A stretch of DNA of 8,264 bases, from positions 1 through 8,264 of the forward strand of contig JASLAV010000708.1 of assembly GCA_030146905.1 (NCBI GenBank), in the 5' to 3' direction. Shown here piece after piece: positions 1-5,900 of the stretch. The position numbers and the translations under genes are program-made. The first letter of the stretch is position 1. The number at the start of each line of letters is the position of its first letter. The notes below the pieces were generated by a model. It saw only the letters and a list, made by a program, of their open reading frames with translations, did no database searches and was not told where the DNA came from. Source of the stretch: Lentzea sp. GTDB taxonomy: Bacteria > Actinomycetota > Actinomycetes > Mycobacteriales > Pseudonocardiaceae.

Positions 1-134
1 GCGACGAGACGGCCGAAGATGCGGCGGCGGCTTCCGGTGAACGCCAGTGCGGACAGCAGTTCGTAAGCGCGTGCGTGGCGGATCGCGCCGGGAGCGCCCT
101 CCGGTGGCTTGCCGTGCAAGCGAGTCTTGTGCAC
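1..134 (-). CDS. Probable class I SAM-dependent methyltransferase, N-terminal fragment (runs off the window)
   Basis: Only the first 44 codons are visible; the gene continues past base 1. The GTG start at 134 is well supported by a Shine-Dalgarno GAGGAGG (complement at 140-146) 5 nt upstream. The fragment starts VHKTRLHGKPPEG and runs through RHARAYELL to TGSRRRIFGRLVA. From memory of the family, this His/Gly/Pro-rich opening, the RHARAYE stretch and the RRRxFGRL stretch match the N-termini of small actinobacterial methyltransferases, in which the glycine-rich SAM-binding loop (DVGCGTG-like) follows shortly afterwards. That loop lies outside the window, so the assignment rests on a short stretch and the substrate is unknown. 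It is divergent from a TetR gene with a candidate operator only 16 nt upstream of its start, so TetR control is likely. It could instead be another small enzyme regulated by this TetR. That a real gene starts here is quite certain; the family is moderately so. Confidence 0.66.
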   Translation of the reverse strand, partial: MHKTRLHGKPPEGAPGAIRHARAYELLSALAFTGSRRRIFGRLV

Positions 135-149
135 CGCGTCCTCCTCTAA

Positions 150-165
150 CTTAGTGGCGACTAAG
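150..165. promoter_or_regulatory. Candidate TetR operator O1 (methyltransferase-proximal)
   Basis: The sequence CTTAGTGGCGACTAAG has perfect 6-bp arms (CTTAGT/ACTAAG) around a 4-bp spacer. It begins 4 bp upstream of the Shine-Dalgarno of the minus-strand methyltransferase. It shares the 19-bp pattern CTTAGTNNCGACTAAGTAG with O2, and their centres are 32 bp apart, about three helical turns. Size, symmetry and position in a divergent intergenic region next to a tetR gene are typical of TetR-family operators. Binding itself is inferred. Confidence 0.8.
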
Positions 166-181
166 TAGTCGGCGGCCCGAG

Positions 182-197
182 CTTAGTCACGACTAAG
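182..197. promoter_or_regulatory. Candidate TetR operator O2 (tetR-proximal)
   Basis: The sequence CTTAGTCACGACTAAG has perfect 7-bp arms (CTTAGTC/GACTAAG) around a 2-bp spacer, so it is slightly more symmetric than O1. It ends 22 bp before the tetR start codon and overlaps the proposed -35 element, so bound protein would block tetR transcription. This suggests autorepression together with control of the divergent gene through O1. Confidence 0.82.
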
Positions 198-213
198 TAG
201 AGGTGTCTAGGAT
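184..213 (+). promoter_or_regulatory. Candidate tetR promoter giving a leaderless transcript
   Basis: A -35-like TAGTCA (184-189, four of six matches to TTGACA) and a -10-like TAGGAT (208-213) are separated by 18 bp. Transcription would start about 7 nt after the -10, at the GTG start codon at 220, giving an mRNA with essentially no leader. This fits the absence of a usable Shine-Dalgarno: the only purine run, GAGG at 200-203, lies 16 nt from the GTG. Leaderless mRNAs are common in actinobacteria. The promoter is assigned by eye. Confidence 0.5.
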
Positions 214-219
214 GCATCC

Positions 220-822
220 GTGACCGAACAACGGGAGCGTCGGACCCGGATGACCGCCGAGGAGCGTCGCGAGTCGATCCTCGTGGCGGCGACCGAGCTG
301 TTCGCCGAGGTCGGCTACCTGCGTGGCAAGACGTCGGTGGTCGCTCGCAGGATCGGCGTGAGCGAGCCGGTGGTGTTCCAGAACTTCGGCACCAAGGCGA
401 CCTTGTTCGCCGCTGTGGTCGACCGCGCCGCCGACCACATCTGCCGCATGGTCGACCGCGTCACGACCGCCGACGTCCCGATCTCCGGCCTGCTCAAGAT
501 GATGCTGGACCCCGAGCACCTCCGGCACGTGCACAGCGCGGGCTCGGTGGGAGCGATCTTCGCCGACGCCTCCACCATCCACGACGAACCGGAGATCGAG
601 GCCGCCACCCGCAGGGCCGTCCAGCGGTTCGCCGCCGCGATCACCGGTCTGCTCGACCGCGGCCGTGCGGACGGTGAACTCCGCGCCGACCTCGACACCG
701 AGGCTGCCGCCTGGTGGCTGATCTCGCTGGTGGCCTCGCAGAAGTTCCGCCGGGCCACGGCCGGCAACCCCGAAGCGGTCGAGGCACGGCTTGCTGAAAG
801 CACTCTCGCGTTCTTGGCCTGA
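220..822 (+). CDS. TetR/AcrR-family transcriptional regulator
   Basis: A 200-aa protein, the usual length for TetR-family repressors. Residues about 14-62 form the DNA-binding domain: helix 1 RRESILVAATELFAEVGY, then a helix-turn-helix ending in ARRIGVSEPVVFQNFGTKATLF, which matches the family pattern of a recognition helix followed by (Y/F)xxFxxKxxL. The remaining ~135 residues are the helical ligand-binding and dimerisation domain, which is poorly conserved, so the ligand cannot be read. The GTG start at 220 fits the leaderless promoter; an ATG at 250 (MTAEERRES) would also leave the DNA-binding domain intact. The gene is divergent from a probable methyltransferase, with two matching palindromes between them, so it most likely represses itself and that neighbour. 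Nothing is truncated or missing. The family is certain, the regulon is inferred. Confidence 0.95.
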   Translation: MTEQRERRTRMTAEERRESILVAATELFAEVGYLRGKTSVVARRIGVSEPVVFQNFGTKATLFAAVVDRAADHICRMVDRVTTADVPISGLLKMMLDPEHLRHVHSAGSVGAIFADASTIHDEPEIEAATRRAVQRFAAAITGLLDRGRADGELRADLDTEAAAWWLISLVASQKFRRATAGNPEAVEARLAESTLAFLA

Positions 823-984
823 CGGCATCCGGTCCTTCCTTCGTCATTCTTTTCCTTGATGGCACCCGTCGCCTGCGCAAATGTCTCCTTCGCATTCAAT
901 GCCCCTATGGCAAGTAACCGACGCGGTCATGACGCCGTTCCCTGTCGACTTTGACGATGAGTGTGCCGCTGTTCGCTGGAGGCC

Positions 985-997
985 TTGACGTCGTCAA
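985..997. promoter_or_regulatory. Short inverted repeat TTGAC-GTC-GTCAA upstream of the protease
   Basis: Perfect 5-bp arms surround a 3-bp spacer, about 170 bp upstream of the protease start. The left arm also reads as a -35-like TTGACG. It may be a regulator site or chance; no second copy was seen in the window. Confidence 0.25.
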
Positions 998-1110
998 ACT
1001 TCCCGGCAAGTTCAGGACTCGACGAACAGGAATGATCCGTCAGCTGCCGTTCCGGGAAATGCACAACGACATTGCCGTATCTGGCAGTAGCCACGCGGTA
1101 CTTGCTTCCT

Positions 1111-1131
1111 GGAGGTCGGAAGAACGCCTCC
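1111..1131 (+). promoter_or_regulatory. Possible 5'-leader hairpin of the protease mRNA
   Basis: GGAGG (1111-1115) can pair with CCTCC (1127-1131), extended by CG/CG (1117-1118 with 1125-1126) after a bulged T, closing on a GAAGAA loop. The upstream strand resembles a Shine-Dalgarno but is 52 nt from the start codon, so it would not serve the protease. The predicted stem is short and its role is unknown. Confidence 0.25.
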
Positions 1132-1167
1132 CGCTCACGAACTTCCCCATCTGTGAAGGGAAAACAC

Positions 1168-2163
1168 GTGCGTCTGAGAAAGATTCCAACTCTGTTCGTC
1201 ATCGCGGCGATCACCGTGGGGCTCGCCGCCGGCCCGGCCCAGGGCGACGACAAGTCCGGCACCCACGGGAAGCAGGGCGACCAGCGCCCGGTCGCGGCCG
1301 ACGTGGCCACCGGCAAGGCCGCCTTGGCGGTCAGCGCGGCGGTCAGCCAGGCGTCGGCCACGATCCAGTCGCGGATCGTTCAGCACGTCCAGACCCATGG
1401 AACCAAGTACACGTTCGGCGCCTACGCCGACGCGCTCAGCGGCAAGGTCGTCGTCGAGACGGACGCGCCGTCCGACGTGGTGACCTCTCTGGTGGGCGCG
1501 AACGCCGGCCTCGTCGAGGTCCGCAAGCAGACCGTCACCGACGACGCCGGCCGCCGGGACGACGTGCCCGCCTTCTGGGGTGGTGCCGGTATCACGTTCG
1601 CCGCCCCGAACGGCCACTGTTCGGCCGGCTACACCGTGCAGAACTCGGCCGGCACCCGGTTCATGGTCACCGCCGGCCACTGCTTCGCCAACGGCGCGAC
1701 CGCCGTCACCGAGCTCGGTGGCCGCGTCGTCGGCACCGCGAGCGGCAACGGCCTGCCAGGTGAGGACATGGTGCTCCTCGGCGGGCAGTCCTACGGTGCG
1801 TTCATCTACGTCGGCGGCATCGACAGCACCACCGGCCACCACGTGGCGTCGGCGGGCAACCCGATCGTCGGCTTCGCCAACTACTGCCACAGCGGGCGGA
1901 CCACCGGCGAGCACTGCGGTCACACCGTCAGCAGCATCACCGGCACGGTGTGCACCTCCAGCGGGTGCAAGTCACCGGTTGCCGTCTACAGCGGCGGAAC
2001 CCTGCCACAGGGCGGCGACTCGGGCGCACCGTTCTACGCCCTCAGCGTGAGCGGCGACGACAAGCACATCCGGGGCCACCACATCGCCTCCGGCGGCACC
2101 ACCCGGTACGCCGAGATGTGGAGCCGCGTCCAGGCCAGGTACGGCGTGTCGATCGTGACCTGA
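1168..2163 (+). CDS. Secreted S1-family (chymotrypsin-fold) serine protease precursor
   Basis: A 331-aa preproenzyme. The GTG at 1168 is chosen because GAAGGG lies 7 nt upstream and a clean signal peptide follows: basic MRLRK, hydrophobic LFVIAAITVGLAA, likely cleavage after residue 26 (PAQG|DD). Residues about 27-130 form a propeptide typical of streptogrisin-like enzymes, and the catalytic domain runs from about 132 (VPAFWGGAGITF) to 331. The triad is visible: His171 in TAGHC, Asp200 in GEDMVLL, Ser285 in GGDSGAPF. Six cysteines at 151/172, 240/250 and 262/267 are spaced for three disulphides, as expected outside the cell. The family's GDSGGP is GDSGAP here, a variant I recall in other actinobacterial S1 peptidases. 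No acidic residue is evident at the usual trypsin-specificity position, so trypsin-like cleavage is not indicated. It probably folds and activates itself after export. No C-terminal binding domain is present. Convergent with a putative lipoprotein gene. Confidence 0.93.
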   Translation: MRLRKIPTLFVIAAITVGLAAGPAQGDDKSGTHGKQGDQRPVAADVATGKAALAVSAAVSQASATIQSRIVQHVQTHGTKYTFGAYADALSGKVVVETDAPSDVVTSLVGANAGLVEVRKQTVTDDAGRRDDVPAFWGGAGITFAAPNGHCSAGYTVQNSAGTRFMVTAGHCFANGATAVTELGGRVVGTASGNGLPGEDMVLLGGQSYGAFIYVGGIDSTTGHHVASAGNPIVGFANYCHSGRTTGEHCGHTVSSITGTVCTSSGCKSPVAVYSGGTLPQGGDSGAPFYALSVSGDDKHIRGHHIASGGTTRYAEMWSRVQARYGVSIVT

Positions 2164-2189
2164 GCCCCGCCTCGAACCTGGTGACCAGC

Positions 2190-2227
2190 GGTCGCGGCCA
2201 GGGATCGGTGCTTCCCTGACCGCGGCC
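2190..2227. terminator. Bidirectional hairpin terminator between convergent genes
   Basis: Two 15-nt arms (2190-2204 and 2213-2227) enclose an 8-nt loop. Read on the plus strand the stem has 13 Watson-Crick pairs, one G-U wobble and one mismatch; the minus strand is similar, with the wobble and mismatch exchanged. It starts 27 nt after the protease stop codon and lies 8 nt beyond the lipoprotein stop codon, so it can serve both. There is no T-tract, as is common for actinobacterial terminators. Confidence 0.8.
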
Positions 2228-2234
2228 ACGGGTG

Positions 2235-2801
2235 TCAGCCCACTTCGAGCGGCCACGGGCCCCCGGCGACGACGACCGCGGGCTCGTGATCGCGGTTGAC
2301 CACGACCACGGCGAACACCTCGTAGCGCCCGACCGGCAGCAACCCGCCGGCGTCGGCCGCGCACTGCTGGATGGTCCCCCGCGCGGTGAACACCTGGCTG
2401 CCGCCGGCGCGAAGGTCGACCATCCGGCCCGCCGTGTCCTTGGGCGGCGGTGTGGCCACGACCTCCCCGCCCCGTGCGACGTACACGTCCGCTTCCGGTG
2501 TCGACACGCCCGAGACCTCGGGCCCGGTGCTGGTGACGGTCACCGTGCCGGCGAACGTCCCGTCACCCTCCCGGCCGGCCCGCGGTGGGAACTCGCCGGT
2601 CATGGACAGGCCCTCGATCCGGCCGGGCAGCGCGTCGATCCGGTCTCCGCAAGCGGGAACCGAGGCCTGCTCCACCACGTCACCTCCCGGAACCGCGGAC
2701 CGCGGCCCCACCGTCTGGTCACCGGCTGCCGCACACGCCGTGCTGACGACCAGGGCGAACCCGAGCGCCGCAGCATTCCTGATCATCAGTGTCCGAGCCA
2801 T
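2235..2801 (-). CDS. Putative exported lipoprotein of unknown function
   Basis: A 188-aa protein. The ATG at 2801 has GGAGAG 9 nt upstream; an in-frame ATG 15 nt further in would give a shorter N-region without a good ribosome site. The N-terminus has the signal form: MARTLMIRN, then hydrophobic AAALGFALVVSTAC. Cys23 in VVSTAC could be lipidated, but the residue three before it is Ser rather than the usual Leu/Val, so the lipobox is weak and plain secretion is possible. Cys51 and Cys147 are the only other cysteines and could form a disulphide. The body is rich in Val, Thr and Gly with alternating hydrophobic strands, and ends in PVGRYEVFAVVVVN. This suggests an Ig-like beta-sandwich, loosely reminiscent of the BsuPI (intracellular proteinase inhibitor-like) pattern, but I cannot confirm homology. 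It converges with the secreted protease, so an envelope-side partner or inhibitor is a bare possibility. Function unknown. Confidence 0.8.
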   Translation of the reverse strand: MARTLMIRNAAALGFALVVSTACAAAGDQTVGPRSAVPGGDVVEQASVPACGDRIDALPGRIEGLSMTGEFPPRAGREGDGTFAGTVTVTSTGPEVSGVSTPEADVYVARGGEVVATPPPKDTAGRMVDLRAGGSQVFTARGTIQQCAADAGGLLPVGRYEVFAVVVVNRDHEPAVVVAGGPWPLEVG

Positions 2802-2817
2802 GTGCGCTCACTCTCCG

Positions 2818-2827
2818 GAACGCGTTC
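2818..2827. promoter_or_regulatory. Perfect 10-bp palindrome just upstream of the lipoprotein ribosome site
   Basis: GAACGCGTTC lies about 17-26 nt upstream of the lipoprotein ATG (minus strand), directly before its GGAGAG ribosome site. Position and symmetry allow a small operator, but a 10-bp palindrome may be chance in GC-rich DNA. No clear -35/-10 pair was found beside it. Confidence 0.2.
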
Positions 2828-2907
2828 ATCGGTCACCGGGAGGACGTAACGCAGGCCGCCCGCCGTTGCACGATCTCCGTGTTCGTGGAGCAGTTGGCCG
2901 GGAAGAC

Positions 2908-3546
2908 TCAGTCAACGGCGGTGGCGACCTCGTCGGTGGTGCCCACCCGGCCTGCCGCGGAGGTGTCGATCGTCTTCCGGTAGCCCTCGGCCCCCGGGGC
3001 CTACATCTCGTCGCGGGCCAGCGGCGTGAGGATGATGCCGGGGCTGACGGAGTTGACCCCGGCGCCGGAGTTCGGCACGGCTTCCTGACCGAGGAACGGC
3101 AGTGCCAGCAGATCCTCGGCCGGGGTGTGCGCCAGGGCGTGCGCGATGTCGAGGGCCGGCGGCGGCGCCATGCGGCCGGCCATGCTGGAGATGTGCAGGC
3201 CCGCTCCGCCTGGTGCGATGACGGCGCCGAACTCCTCCAGGACCAGGGCGGTGCCGTACAGGTCGACGGCCAAGACCGCCTGCGCGGACGCCTGCACCGG
3301 CGACAGTCCTGCGGTGTTGACGACCTGGACGACGTCGCCGAGGTCGGCCGCCGCTCGCGCGAGTGCGTGGACCGACTCGCGGTCCGACACGTCCACGTGC
3401 CGCGCGACGACGGTGTGCCCGGTTGCCTCCAGCGCTTCGGCCGTGCCGGCGAGGGTGTTCTCGGCGAAGTCGGCGAGCAGCACGGTCTTCCCGGCGCCTT
3501 GGCGGCGTGCGGTCGCCTGTCCGATGCCTCCGGCGCCGACGATCAC
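2908..3546 (-). pseudogene. Degraded short-chain dehydrogenase/reductase (SDR), catalytic segment deleted
   Basis: The first open part (3546 to the TAG at 3001-3003) encodes 181 aa; intact SDRs are about 250-275. Visible are the NAD(P)-binding loop VGAGGIGQA (residues 3-11), the HVDVSD acidic/adenine region (50-55), NTAG (77-80), the active-site serine region SSMAG (120-124) and VNSVSPGIILTP (164-175). Between SSMAG and VNSVSPG, where the family carries YxxxK, there is no Tyr or Lys at all: PNSGA joins directly to GVN, so about 25 residues seem to be lost in frame. After the TAG the same frame continues as SDR-like sequence (GAEGYRK, GRVGTTDEVATAVD) to a TGA at 2908-2910, and the cofactor-side C-terminus is missing. 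The GTG at 3546 has GAGGAGG 6 nt upstream; an ATG at 3579 has no ribosome site. It lies 77 bp downstream of the phosphatase gene. It could make a short protein, but not an active classical SDR. Confidence 0.8.
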
Positions 3547-3547
3547 G

Positions 3548-3589
3548 TTCTTCCTCCTCGGACCCGACGCCGCCTTCATCCGCACCGGT
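3548..3589 (+). pseudogene. Possible SDR C-terminal remnant on the opposite strand
   Basis: On the plus strand, codons at 3548-3589 read FFLLGPDAAFIRTG, with G/C in the third position in all but two codons. SDR C-termini, as I recall them, commonly read FLLGPDAAFITGTDLLxDGG, so this looks like the start of that segment, and it is the piece missing from the minus-strand pseudogene. Further on, ACCGGCACC (3605-3613, TGT) could be a decayed continuation, but it runs into the phosphatase stop region and is weak. The leucine codons CTCCTC are also the complement of the pseudogene's Shine-Dalgarno, so one of the two readings may be accidental. Treat it as a suggestive fragment only. Confidence 0.35.
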
Positions 3590-3623
3590 CGCAGGCCACG
3601 GTCCACCGGCACCGCGCAGCGGA

Positions 3624-5900
3624 TCACGGCAGCTGGACGCCGACCACACACGTGTCGTCGTCGGTGTCGGACCCCCCGTGCGCGAGCAGGTCGTCGAGCA
3701 GCGCGTCGAGGTTCGGCCACGGTGCGCGTGCCACCTCGCACAGGTGGTCCAGGCAGTCGTCGAGCGGGACGTCCCTGCGTTCGACCAGCCCGTCGGTGTA
3801 CAGCAGCAAGGTGTCACCGGACTCCAGCTGCAGCTCACCCTCCTCGTAGGACGCTTCGGCGACCGCTCCGAGCAGCAGGCCGCGCAGCATCGGCAGCAGC
3901 TCGGCGCTGCCGTCGCGGATCAGCACCGGCGGCAGGTGACCGGCGCGGGCCCAGCGCAGGACGCGGGTGTGCGGGTCGTAGAGGCCGCAGATCGCGGTCG
4001 CGATGATGTTGTCGGTGAGGTGGTGTGCCACGTGGTTCAGCCAGGTGAGCATCTGCGCGGGGCCGGCGCCCGTGGCCGCGAGCCCGCGCAGTGCGTTGCG
4101 CAGCACCACCATGCCGGTCGCGCCCTTGATGCCGTGACCGGTGATGTCACCGACTGACACGAGGATTTGTTTGGTGGGCAGGACCACGGCGTCGTACCAG
4201 TCGCCGCCGACCAGCTCGTCCTGCCCTGCGGGCCGGTAGCGCACGGCGACGCGCAGCCCGAACGCCTCGATCGTGGGGTGGGTGGGTGGCATGATCACTT
4301 GCTGGAGCTGCAACGTGAGCGTGTTGCGCTCCAAGGCTTCCTGCTCCGTGATCGCGAGCTGGTCCTGTGTCGCCGACAGCGCCACCTCTGTCCAGTGCTG
4401 CGCCGACACGTCCTGGTAGGCGCCGCGGATGGCCAGCAGCTCGCCTCGTGAGTCGAGCACAGGCTCGGCGACCACGCGCACGTGCCTGGTCACGCCGTCC
4501 GGGCGCTGCAACCGGAACGCCGCGGACGCCTGCCGGTGGTTGCGCAGGACGTTGTGCACGAACCCGTTGAGCGACAGCACGTCATCGGGGTGGGCGTGGG
4601 CGGCGATCTCGGACAGCGGCACGGGATCGGAGCCGGGTGCACGCCCGTAGAGGGCGTACAGCTGGCTGTTCCAGGTGATCGTGCCGCTGTGCTGCTCCTC
4701 CTCGAAACCGCCGACCCTGCCGAGCCGCTGGGCGTGTTGCAGCAGGCCGGCCAGGCGGGTCGTCTCGTCCTGCACCCTCCACATGACCAGGACCAGCGCA
4801 CCGTGCCGGGTGATGCTCACGCTGGCGATGACCGTGAGCGGCACCTCGTCGATGAGCGCGGCGAGGGTCATGCGCTCGGCGCGGAACGGCTCGCCGGTGG
4901 CGTGCACGTGCTCGATCTTGTCGAACAGGTTCCCCTCGGCCGAGGCCAGCGGGTATGCCTCGAGCAGCGACTTGCCCATGACCGCGGAGCGCGGTCTGCC
5001 GGCGAGGTCGACGAACCCGCGGTTCACGTGGTGCACCCGGAAGTCGGTGATCGTGCCGTCCTGCGAGATCTCCGGGCCCAGCACGAGCGCGGGATCGAGC
5101 AGTCCGTCGGCGAGGTCGACGAGTTCGGACGGAGCATGCGCGAGTGGCGGCGGCGCGGCGCTGTCGAGGGTGGCCGCGCACAGCTCCGCCAGTGCCTCGA
5201 CCTGTTTGTGCACGCTCATCGGCTGGGGAGTGAGCTGCACCGGCCAGCAGATCTCCAGCACGCCGGCGATCCGGCCGCCGGTACCGGCGGGGACGGCGAC
5301 GCGGCCGGGCAGGCCGGAGCCGACCGAGGGCAGCCCGGACTCGTCGAGGTCGGTGATCCACACCGCGTCCCGCTCGACCAGCGCGCGACGAGCGGGAGTC
5401 GGCACGCCGGGCGGGACGTAGTGCCAGCGGCTCGCCTCACCGGGTGTGAACCCGGCGTGTCCGGCGAGCGTGAGGGAGGCGTCCGCGCCCGCCGACCAGA
5501 TCGCCACCGCGGCCGCGCCCAGAGGCGCGAGCGCGTGGGCGAAGAGGGACTGCGCGACGGCTTGCGTGTCGTCGGCGTGCAGCGCGCCGCTTTCGGCTGT
5601 CCGCAGCCGGACGGCGGTCGTGCCACCGGGCTCGTCGCTCACCGCGGTGAGGCTGTCACCGGACACCTCGTTGATGATCTCGACGGCGAGTTCGAGAGGC
5701 GTGCTACCGGCTTGCCCGGCGAGCAGCGCGAGCTGTTCGGCGGCCTGCGCCGGGCCGCAACGCAGCCGTTCGACCAGAACGCCCTTGGCGACCTCCACCA
5801 CGGCTCTGCTGTCCGCGGTGGCCCTGACCTCGTCGATCTCCCTGCGGAGCCGGTCGATCGTGCTCACCAGCCGGTCCACGGAGGGTTGGCCGGCGGTCAC
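3624..5900 (-). CDS. ANTAR-GAF-PAS-PAS-SpoIIE/PP2C serine phosphatase
   Basis: A 758-aa cytoplasmic signalling protein with no signal peptide or membrane segment. Domains in order: ANTAR-like helices (about 8-79, with SRAVVEVAKGVLVERL and ELAVEII); GAF-like sensor (about 105-245); PAS (about 258-378, with HVNRGFVDLAGRP); a second PAS ending in a PAC motif (about 385-502; HPDD, IRGAYQDVSAQ); Gln-rich coiled coil (about 505-537); SpoIIE/PP2C catalytic domain (about 545-757). Metal-binding and catalytic motifs are intact: VGGDWYD (564-570), VGDITGHG (583-590), RAGHLPPVL (652-660), YTDGLVERR (701-709) and DDDTCVVGVQL (747-757). Family knowledge: such phosphatases remove phosphate from STAS anti-anti-sigma factors and so free sigma factors. 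ANTAR normally binds RNA hairpins for antitermination and usually sits at the C-terminus after a receiver; here it is at the N-terminus. The GTG start at 5900 overlaps the upstream kinase stop by 4 bp; the frame stays open further upstream but is antisense-like there. Substrate inferred. Confidence 0.93.
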   Translation of the reverse strand: MTAGQPSVDRLVSTIDRLRREIDEVRATADSRAVVEVAKGVLVERLRCGPAQAAEQLALLAGQAGSTPLELAVEIINEVSGDSLTAVSDEPGGTTAVRLRTAESGALHADDTQAVAQSLFAHALAPLGAAAVAIWSAGADASLTLAGHAGFTPGEASRWHYVPPGVPTPARRALVERDAVWITDLDESGLPSVGSGLPGRVAVPAGTGGRIAGVLEICWPVQLTPQPMSVHKQVEALAELCAATLDSAAPPPLAHAPSELVDLADGLLDPALVLGPEISQDGTITDFRVHHVNRGFVDLAGRPRSAVMGKSLLEAYPLASAEGNLFDKIEHVHATGEPFRAERMTLAALIDEVPLTVIASVSITRHGALVLVMWRVQDETTRLAGLLQHAQRLGRVGGFEEEQHSGTITWNSQLYALYGRAPGSDPVPLSEIAAHAHPDDVLSLNGFVHNVLRNHRQASAAFRLQRPDGVTRHVRVVAEPVLDSRGELLAIRGAYQDVSAQHWTEVALSATQDQLAITEQEALERNTLTLQLQQVIMPPTHPTIEAFGLRVAVRYRPAGQDELVGGDWYDAVVLPTKQILVSVGDITGHGIKGATGMVVLRNALRGLAATGAGPAQMLTWLNHVAHHLTDNIIATAICGLYDPHTRVLRWARAGHLPPVLIRDGSAELLPMLRGLLLGAVAEASYEEGELQLESGDTLLLYTDGLVERRDVPLDDCLDHLCEVARAPWPNLDALLDDLLAHGGSDTDDDTCVVGVQLP
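5897..5900 (-). promoter_or_regulatory. GTGA start-stop overlap coupling kinase and phosphatase
   Basis: On the minus strand the kinase ends CGG TGA and the phosphatase begins GTG ACC, sharing GTGA. This implies one mRNA and translation of the phosphatase by ribosomes ending the kinase, giving linked amounts. No good Shine-Dalgarno precedes the GTG, which supports dependence on coupling. Confidence 0.85.

Larger units (their letters stand above)
823..1167. other. 345-bp non-coding region of lower GC; leader of the protease gene
   Basis: No convincing gene lies here. GC over 841-1140 is about 57% by hand count, clearly below the flanking genes. Reading frames that cross it have weak third-position GC bias and no recognisable protein. 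I see a pyrimidine-rich run just after tetR (about 834-857) but no strong hairpin terminator, so where tetR transcription ends is unclear. Short symmetric elements present are GCATTCAATGC (892-902), TTGACGTCGTCAA (985-997) and a GGAGG/CCTCC hairpin (1111-1131). TTGACG-like -35 boxes occur at 951 and 985 but without good -10 partners. The protease promoter probably lies here but cannot be fixed by eye. Confidence 0.6.

Noticed and set aside
927..1361. Minus-strand open frame across the protease leader
   Set aside because: One part (GSKYRVATARYGNVVVHF) looks mildly protein-like, but third-position GC is low, there is no ribosome site, it overlaps the protease signal region and matches no family I know.
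951..1763. Plus-strand open frame starting in the protease leader
   Set aside because: Beyond 1168 it is the Arg-rich +1 shadow of the protease; its leader part has poor third-position GC and no recognisable protein.
2802..2907. Small minus-strand peptide between the SDR remnant and the lipoprotein
   Set aside because: A short frame reads smoothly (for example LRYVLPVTDERVPE), but it has no start codon with a ribosome site and no family match.
3584..3610. ACCGG/CCGGT repeats as a terminator after the phosphatase
   Set aside because: Only 5-bp arms with a 15-nt loop; too weak to call.
3580..3741. Upstream start for the SDR frame at 3741 or 3579
   Set aside because: Codons before 3579 are Arg-rich, overlap the phosphatase end and do not resemble an SDR. 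The ATG at 3579 lacks a ribosome site, whereas the GTG at 3546 has GAGGAGG at ideal spacing. The ATG at 3579 is not fully excluded.
2371..3849. 492-codon plus-strand open frame across the lipoprotein, SDR and phosphatase end
   Set aside because: It spans three minus-strand loci and intergenic DNA and has no overall protein character. The SDR-like FLLGPDAAFI peptide lies in a different plus-strand frame.
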